Below, piece after piece: positions 28,680 through 33,084 of a DNA stretch of 33,084 bases. How positions within the stretch are numbered: the stretch's first letter is position 1; each line of letters begins with the position of its first letter. The stretch spans positions 1 to 33,084 of the forward strand of contig DGKK01000059.1 of the NCBI GenBank assembly GCA_002387725.1, read 5' to 3'. The notes under the pieces were generated by a model that worked only from the letters and a program-made list of their open reading frames with translations, ran no database searches and had not been told where the DNA came from. This DNA is from Nitrospirae bacterium UBA4572. Its GTDB lineage: Bacteria > Nitrospirota > Leptospirillia > Leptospirillales > Leptospirillaceae. The position numbers and the translations under genes were made by a program.

Positions 28680-30119
28680 ATGGAAAAAAGTGAAGAGTGG
28701 GATCTTGTTGTAATCGGCGCTGGTTCGGCCGGGTATGTCGGAGCGATTCGGGCGTCAGAAATCGGCATGAGAGTCCTTGTCCTTGATCCTGGGGAACTTG
28801 GCGGGACCTGTTTGCATCAGGGGTGCATCCCGACAAAGATCTTGCTCGAGACGGGTGCCCATCTCCGGACGGGAGACGAAGGACAGGAAATGGGCATTGC
28901 CTATTCGAGGCCGACTCTTGATTCTGTCCGGTTGAATTCCTTCCGAAAGACGACGGTCGACCGGCTCTTTCGTGGGATTGGCTTCCTTTTCAAGAAACAT
29001 GGGGTGACCTATCGAAAAAGTCGGGGACGACTCGATGGACCTGGCCATGTTCTCGAGGAAGGTGATTCCCCCGTTCGCCACCGTGCCAGGAATGTTCTTC
29101 TGGCGACGGGCTCCAAACCCCGCAGCCTTCCCTCCCTCCCTTTTGACGAGACGATTGTCCTTTCCAGTACGGAACTTCTTCGCAGGGAGACCTTTGAAGG
29201 TCGATTTGCGATTGTAGGAGGAGGAGCAATCGGATGCGAGTTTGCAGAAATCCTTTCGGCGTTCGGTTGTGAGACCACTCTATTGGAACGAGAGTCGCGG
29301 TTGCTTCCGACGGAGGATCCTGAACTAGGTGTCGCACTGGAAAAGGAACTGTCGCAGAAGTCTGTCTCGATCAGAACAGGGGTCGAGGATCTTTCGTTGG
29401 TCCGTCACCGGGGGGAGATGCAGGGAAAGGCAAGTCTTTCCGGCCGGGTTGGCAATGATGCTTTTTCACTGAGTGTCGATGCGGTTCTTGTTGCCGTGGG
29501 CCGGGCTCCTATGGCTGACAATCTGGGGCTTGATTCGGTGGGTCTCTCTCCGGGGCCGGGAGGTTTTCTGGATGTGGATCCTCAGGGAAAAACGAAAGTT
29601 CCAGGAATCTATGCTGCCGGAGACTTGGTCGGAGGTCTTCTCTTGGCGCACAAGGCGAGCCGGCAAGCTGTGATTGCAGTGGAGGCCATGGCGGGGCGCG
29701 CTCCTTCATCCTATGATCCAATGCTGATCCCTCGTGTGGTCTACACACATCCGGAAGTTGTCTCGATCGGTCTGACTCGTGAAGAGGCTGAAAAGAAAGG
29801 CTATGCTCCCCGGGAGGGAAAGTTCCCGCTTCTGGCCAACGGGCGATCCCTCTCAATGGGCCAACGCCGGGGATTCATCAAGGTTGTTGTGGAGGAGAGG
29901 ACGAAGAGGGTTCTCGGTATGCATGGGATCGGTCCTCATCTGTCGGAGATGATGGCCGGTATGGCTCTTGCCATGGGTCTTCCCGATGGTCTCTTCCGCC
30001 TCTCCGAAACCGTTTTCCCTCACCCCACAGTGAGCGAGGCCCTTCACGAGGCGGTTCTTGACGGACTTTTCGCCATAGAACCTTCGTCTCACCCTTCTTC
30101 CGAAAAAAGGGGCGGATGA
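28680..30119 (+). CDS. lpdA: Dihydrolipoamide dehydrogenase (E3) family
   Basis: E3 reoxidises dihydrolipoamide of 2-oxoacid dehydrogenase complexes or the glycine cleavage system with NAD+. The 479-aa product has the FAD motif VVIGAGSAGYVGAIRA and the redox disulfide GGTCLHQGCIP (Cys44, Cys49). The NAD motif is AIVGGGAIGCEFAEIL, IYAAGDLVGG binds FAD, and the C-terminal active-site HPTVSEALHEAV carries the catalytic His and Glu. No E1/E2 or gcv gene is nearby. The start is uncertain: ATG 28680 lacks a near ribosome site, while TTG 28674 has GAGG ten bases upstream. The stop overlaps the next gene by 4 bp. Confidence 0.92.
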   Translation: MEKSEEWDLVVIGAGSAGYVGAIRASEIGMRVLVLDPGELGGTCLHQGCIPTKILLETGAHLRTGDEGQEMGIAYSRPTLDSVRLNSFRKTTVDRLFRGIGFLFKKHGVTYRKSRGRLDGPGHVLEEGDSPVRHRARNVLLATGSKPRSLPSLPFDETIVLSSTELLRRETFEGRFAIVGGGAIGCEFAEILSAFGCETTLLERESRLLPTEDPELGVALEKELSQKSVSIRTGVEDLSLVRHRGEMQGKASLSGRVGNDAFSLSVDAVLVAVGRAPMADNLGLDSVGLSPGPGGFLDVDPQGKTKVPGIYAAGDLVGGLLLAHKASRQAVIAVEAMAGRAPSSYDPMLIPRVVYTHPEVVSIGLTREEAEKKGYAPREGKFPLLANGRSLSMGQRRGFIKVVVEERTKRVLGMHGIGPHLSEMMAGMALAMGLPDGLFRLSETVFPHPTVSEALHEAVLDGLFAIEPSSHPSSEKRGG

Positions 30120-31504
30120 TGGGATTTGTTTCCCTTATTGCCTCGATCCGAGATCTTTCCCCCTGGAAAAAGATCCTTGACTATGGGATCAACTCCAATG
30201 TCGTAACAAGTTTTGCGACCGATTCGGCAGGCAAGATCGTGCTGTTCGACGATGGCCTCGTCCATCTGACAAAACTTCCGGCTCGGACGCTGTCCCGAAT
30301 GCCTGTGCGGTCATTGAGGGAGCATCTTGCGAGCCGTGGAGGGCCGAAGGTCGGTCCGGAGGTTGATGAGGAAGACCTTTTCCGCCGGAAGGACTACAGG
30401 GGGACCAATGATCAGGGCACACTGATCTGGTGGGGGTTTCCTATCGGAACCCTTCCCCAACCTGCAGGGCTTTACTTTCTTGCCTTTTTCGACAGAATGC
30501 CTCCGGAAAAGCAGATTGAGGCGGTGGAATATCCCGAAATTCTGAAGATTCGGGAAAAGATTCAGATTCCGGTGGCAAGACATCTCTTGGACGAAGCCGA
30601 CCAGAACGTTCTGATGACGGAGATTCCTCGTCTCATGGAGTGGGAAGACCTTCCGTTCAAGCATCACCGGGTCTTTCTTGTCGACGGAGTGACCCTCGAC
30701 GACGGTCCTCGTCCAATCTATCTCCAGTTCGACGGTCCAGAAGAAAAACTCCGCATGTATCAGGAGAATGTCTCCATGGGAGACGTTCAGTTTTTTAAAA
30801 AGATTTCAGAGTCAGGGCCCCGGCCTGCCCTGATCGAGCATACGGAAAAGAATTTCCGTTACGAGATCATGCTTCCCCTCACCTGGTACATCCATGTCTT
30901 GGGGTGGATCGGGATTGCCCTGCCGACGCTTGATACCTGGATGAAGCCAGTGCGTCTCAATTTTGAGGAAATTGTCCGAAATATTGGTGATGCCTTGGGG
31001 GAGGAGCGGATGTCTCTGGGGCTTCTCCCTCACTACGATGTCCATAGGGGCCTTTTCGAGGAAGAAAGCTTCATGACGCTGATGGAGGAGATGATTACAC
31101 GCCATCCCCCCCGCCCCTTTGTGCTTCTCGGTGTTCGGGTGGATCCTGCCCACCGGGATCTTCTCCAGACAGTTCTTGATCGGGCTAAGAGGCCGTCGGA
31201 TATTCTGGCCCAGGTTGGCGACAATCTTGTGATCCTCTTCCCCGACCAGGATGTGGGGCGAGCGAAGGCGGTTGAAACTCGCTATCAGGAGGTCTTGGGG
31301 AGATTCGTTGCGACCCGTCCTGATGTGGCTCTCACAATTAGTGTCTTTTGGTTTCCCTCTCAGGCGTGGTCCGGTCGGGAGCTCATGGCGGCGCTCGATG
31401 AAAGACCCAAGGTCGACATTATCCCAAACCAGCGAGAACAATCATCTGGGCAGGGTTTTGATGACTGGTTCAAACGCTTTCTTGTCCTTAAGGACTGGGA
31501 GTAA
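30116..31504 (+). CDS. Hypothetical protein with degenerate GGDEF-like C-terminus
   Basis: The 462-aa product overlaps the lpdA stop (ATGA). No signal peptide is seen. The last 130 residues resemble a diguanylate-cyclase fold: RPFVLLGVRVDPAHRDLLQ, then SDILAQVGDNLVILFPDQD, where the catalytic GGDEF is replaced by GDNLV. The middle part (FLVDGVTLDDG...QENVSMGDVQFF) faintly resembles a PilZ domain. Enzymatic cyclic-di-GMP synthesis is not expected; a binding or regulatory role is possible. A hydrophobic patch (LTWYIHVLGWIGIALP) may be a membrane or buried segment. Domain calls are tentative. The operon also holds lpdA and a secreted phosphoesterase. Confidence 0.6.
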   Translation: MMGFVSLIASIRDLSPWKKILDYGINSNVVTSFATDSAGKIVLFDDGLVHLTKLPARTLSRMPVRSLREHLASRGGPKVGPEVDEEDLFRRKDYRGTNDQGTLIWWGFPIGTLPQPAGLYFLAFFDRMPPEKQIEAVEYPEILKIREKIQIPVARHLLDEADQNVLMTEIPRLMEWEDLPFKHHRVFLVDGVTLDDGPRPIYLQFDGPEEKLRMYQENVSMGDVQFFKKISESGPRPALIEHTEKNFRYEIMLPLTWYIHVLGWIGIALPTLDTWMKPVRLNFEEIVRNIGDALGEERMSLGLLPHYDVHRGLFEEESFMTLMEEMITRHPPRPFVLLGVRVDPAHRDLLQTVLDRAKRPSDILAQVGDNLVILFPDQDVGRAKAVETRYQEVLGRFVATRPDVALTISVFWFPSQAWSGRELMAALDERPKVDIIPNQREQSSGQGFDDWFKRFLVLKDWE

Positions 31505-31509
31505 GACCT

Positions 31510-32526
31510 GTGAAATGGCGAAATCGAATGATTCGGAAAGGACAAGAAGTCTTTTTCTGGATCCTGCCCTTTTGTCTGTTGTTGGGTGTCGAGACGAAAG
31601 CTCTGCGTGCTGCCTCGCTTCCCCCCGCAGATCATGTCGTTGTCATCGTGATGGAGAACAAAAGCTTTGGGGAGGTCTACAAGAATCCCGACCTTCCCTT
31701 CTTCAACGCCATTTCAGGGGAACTCCTGCTGAACTACTGGAGCGTTGCCCACCCGAGCCTTCCCAATTACCTTGCGCTTTTGGGTGCCCATCCTCCGCTT
31801 CCCCAAACAGATAATCCGAGGGTTCGCGTGTCTGGTGATAGCCTTCCGGAAGAAATGGTCCGACACGGATTGAGCGTGGCAGCCTATATGCAGGGGCTCC
31901 CTCATGATGGCTTTGGCGGAGGCCGATATCCCCGCCTGTTTGGCCGCTATGTCGAAAAGCATGATCCCTTTCTTCTTTTTTCTCGCCTCAGAAAAGGTCC
32001 GGAGAGACGGAGCGTCCATCCTCTCTCTCGCCTGAAAGAGGATCTTGAGTCGAACCGTCTTCCCGCATTTTCCTTTGTGGCTCCCGACCTCTGTCACGAC
32101 ATGCACGGCGCCTTCTCCTGCCACATGAACAGACGGGAACTTCTCAGGGAGGGAGACAGATTTCTGGGGAAGTGGATCCCCCTGATTGAGGGATCTCCAT
32201 CATTTCGTCAAGGCCGTTTCTGGATTTTTGTTCTTTGGGATGAGTCCGGGTCACGTTCTTCCTGGGGCGGTCCTCCTCTCCCGGCTGTTGTTCCCTCTTC
32301 TTCCCGTATGCATGGAGGGGGGCGAGTGGCCCTTCTCTGGATTGATTCGAAACGACCAGGGCACTCCCGCGTCTCCTGTTTTGCCAATCATTACTCTCTT
32401 CTGGAGACGGTCACGGAAAACTTTCATCTTCCCTCGCTGGTTCCTGCAGAAGAGAGGATTCCCCTGCCTGAAAAGAATGGAGACTGTTCCGGCAATCACG
32501 GAAAAATCACCCTGGCCCATCCATGA
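31510..32526 (+). CDS. Secreted phosphoesterase / acid phosphatase family protein
   Basis: The 338-aa product has an N-terminal signal segment (VFFWILPFCLLLGVET) with probable cleavage near ALRAAS. The phosphoesterase-family core follows (PF04185 type): HVVVIVMENKSFGEVY with the metal-binding Glu/Asn, SVAHPSLPNYLALLG with the likely nucleophile Ser, FVAPDLCHDMH with Asp/His ligands, and FVLWDESG. The family includes acid phosphatases and phospholipase C-like enzymes; the substrate cannot be told. I use the GTG start at 31510, with GGGAG eight bases upstream; an ATG at 31528 is also possible. It ends the lpdA unit. Confidence 0.85.
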   Translation: MKWRNRMIRKGQEVFFWILPFCLLLGVETKALRAASLPPADHVVVIVMENKSFGEVYKNPDLPFFNAISGELLLNYWSVAHPSLPNYLALLGAHPPLPQTDNPRVRVSGDSLPEEMVRHGLSVAAYMQGLPHDGFGGGRYPRLFGRYVEKHDPFLLFSRLRKGPERRSVHPLSRLKEDLESNRLPAFSFVAPDLCHDMHGAFSCHMNRRELLREGDRFLGKWIPLIEGSPSFRQGRFWIFVLWDESGSRSSWGGPPLPAVVPSSSRMHGGGRVALLWIDSKRPGHSRVSCFANHYSLLETVTENFHLPSLVPAEERIPLPEKNGDCSGNHGKITLAHP

Positions 32527-32580
32527 GAGCTCCATTCTCCCTTGCCGCCTTAAAGGTGGAGGTTACTGAACAGACTTGAA

Positions 32581-32834
32581 TGGAGGATATCGGAGTTACA
32601 AGCTGATGAGGCGGGGGAGGACGCCTGATCCGGGTCGCCCCCCGTAACACAAGCCAGACATGCTCCGCTTGCGGTCATGTGTCGACGGAGAACCGGCCGG
32701 ACCAGGAGACGTTCCGGTGCGTCTCCTGCGGTCATGCGGAGAACGCCGACGTCAATGCGGCCAAAAACATTCTCAGGGCGGGGCAGGCCCATAGCGCCTG
32801 CTTGGAGGCAAAAACCTCCGTGTCGGCGGCCTGA
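32581..32834 (+). pseudogene. tnpB: TnpB (IS200/IS605 OrfB) C-terminal remnant, frameshifted
   Basis: One frame gives ISELQADEAGEDA and then a stop at 32626. Another frame continues the TnpB C-terminus as RVAPRNTSQTCSACG (32631 onward), a second CVSCG pair and NADVNAAKNILRAG, stopping at 32832-32834. The four-cysteine zinc ribbon and the NAAKNIL motif identify the RNA-guided nuclease TnpB, but only the last quarter remains and a frameshift lies near 32620-32630. There is no start codon or N-terminal nuclease core, so it cannot make an active protein. Confidence 0.85.
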
Positions 32835-32852
32835 CCGTTCAGGCCCGCCGAT

Positions 32853-32880
32853 CCATCCCCGTCTTTAAAAGGGGAGATGG
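32853..32880 (+). mobile_element. Probable right-end hairpin of an IS200/IS605 element
   Basis: CCATCCCC and GGGGAGATGG, separated by ten bases, form an imperfect hairpin with one bulged base about 20 bp after the TnpB stop. This is where such elements carry their right-end imperfect palindrome. Confidence 0.5.
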
Positions 32881-32914
32881 CAGGAAGGCATCCCCTTTGT
32901 TCACGGAGGGGAGG

Positions 32915-33040
32915 ATGTCAAGAAGTGGCTTGTCGACGATGGGTGCACGAAAGCTCAAGGAATTCTCTTTCATCGTTCGATCCGGGGAGACGACTTTCGG
33001 ACGCATCTTCTCAGTGTTTAGTCAGAAAGTCAGTCGCTAA
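32915..33040 (+). CDS. Doubtful 41-aa reading frame
   Basis: An ATG with GGAGGGG three bases upstream opens a short basic product (MSRSGLSTMGARKLKEFSF...). The spacing is tight, there is no membrane segment or motif, and it lies just beyond an IS remnant. It may be noncoding. I see nothing else in the last 200 bases of the window. Confidence 0.2.
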   Translation: MSRSGLSTMGARKLKEFSFIVRSGETTFGRIFSVFSQKVSR

Positions 33041-33084
33041 CATTGGCTTGTCCCCCTCGAATGGATGGTCTAGGATAAAAAGGT

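Noticed and set aside
32905..33084. A CRISPR array or attachment site near the TnpB remnant
   Set aside because: No spaced direct repeats or duplicated tRNA end are visible.

Overview
The window is about 33 kb of bacterial chromosome, roughly 57-60% GC by eye. It encodes a complete ISC iron-sulfur assembly operon, AprAB-Sat sulfate activation and reduction, several small single-span membrane proteins, an unfused urate-oxidase-N-type membrane protein and a bacteriophytochrome. This mix suggests an aerobic, chemolithoautotrophic Nitrospirota of the Leptospirillum type. That assignment is inference from gene content and protein character; no rRNA gene is present to settle it.

Left part (1-11,950). 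A tRNA-Leu(UAA) on the minus strand is followed by a short plus-strand unit: a 32-aa membrane peptide and a four-helix PuuD-N-like protein, ended by a clear terminator. From 11,724 down to 1,072 every gene lies on the minus strand with short gaps or overlaps: iscR, iscS, iscU, iscA, hscB, hscA, fdx, iscX, an unknown, mrp (apbC), an unknown, truA, gpsA, a DUF971 protein, gpmA and a 43-aa membrane peptide. The ISC part has a strong promoter with a palindromic operator over the expected start site. Most striking, the IscS homologue has lost the PLP Schiff-base lysine and nearly every other PLP-contacting side chain. It keeps the persulfide cysteine loop and the IscU-docking tail, so it looks like a conserved pseudo-desulfurase inside an otherwise normal ISC operon.

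Middle (11,948-19,361). A minus-strand three-gene unit encodes a CNNM/CBS/CorC transporter-like protein, an anchored periplasmic protein and a membrane protein with a PLD-like tail, with 4-bp overlaps. It is followed by a 38-aa membrane peptide under a near-consensus promoter, and then by plus-strand aprA-aprB-sat. The aprB-sat gap holds two micro-ORFs that both end in a Cys codon.

Right part (19,416-33,084). Two small XRE-type regulators diverge around a short palindrome. A minus-strand unit then encodes an output-less bacteriophytochrome, its heme oxygenase, EttA and a RecD/Dda-like helicase. Next come minus-strand envelope genes (46-aa membrane peptide, outer-membrane beta-barrel, TPR lipoprotein) and a YkvA-family protein with a nearly leaderless promoter. 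A transposase-start remnant and tRNA-fMet follow. Then plus-strand lpdA, a degenerate-GGDEF protein and a secreted phosphoesterase form a tight operon. The window ends in a frameshifted TnpB remnant with an IS200/IS605-like right-end hairpin.
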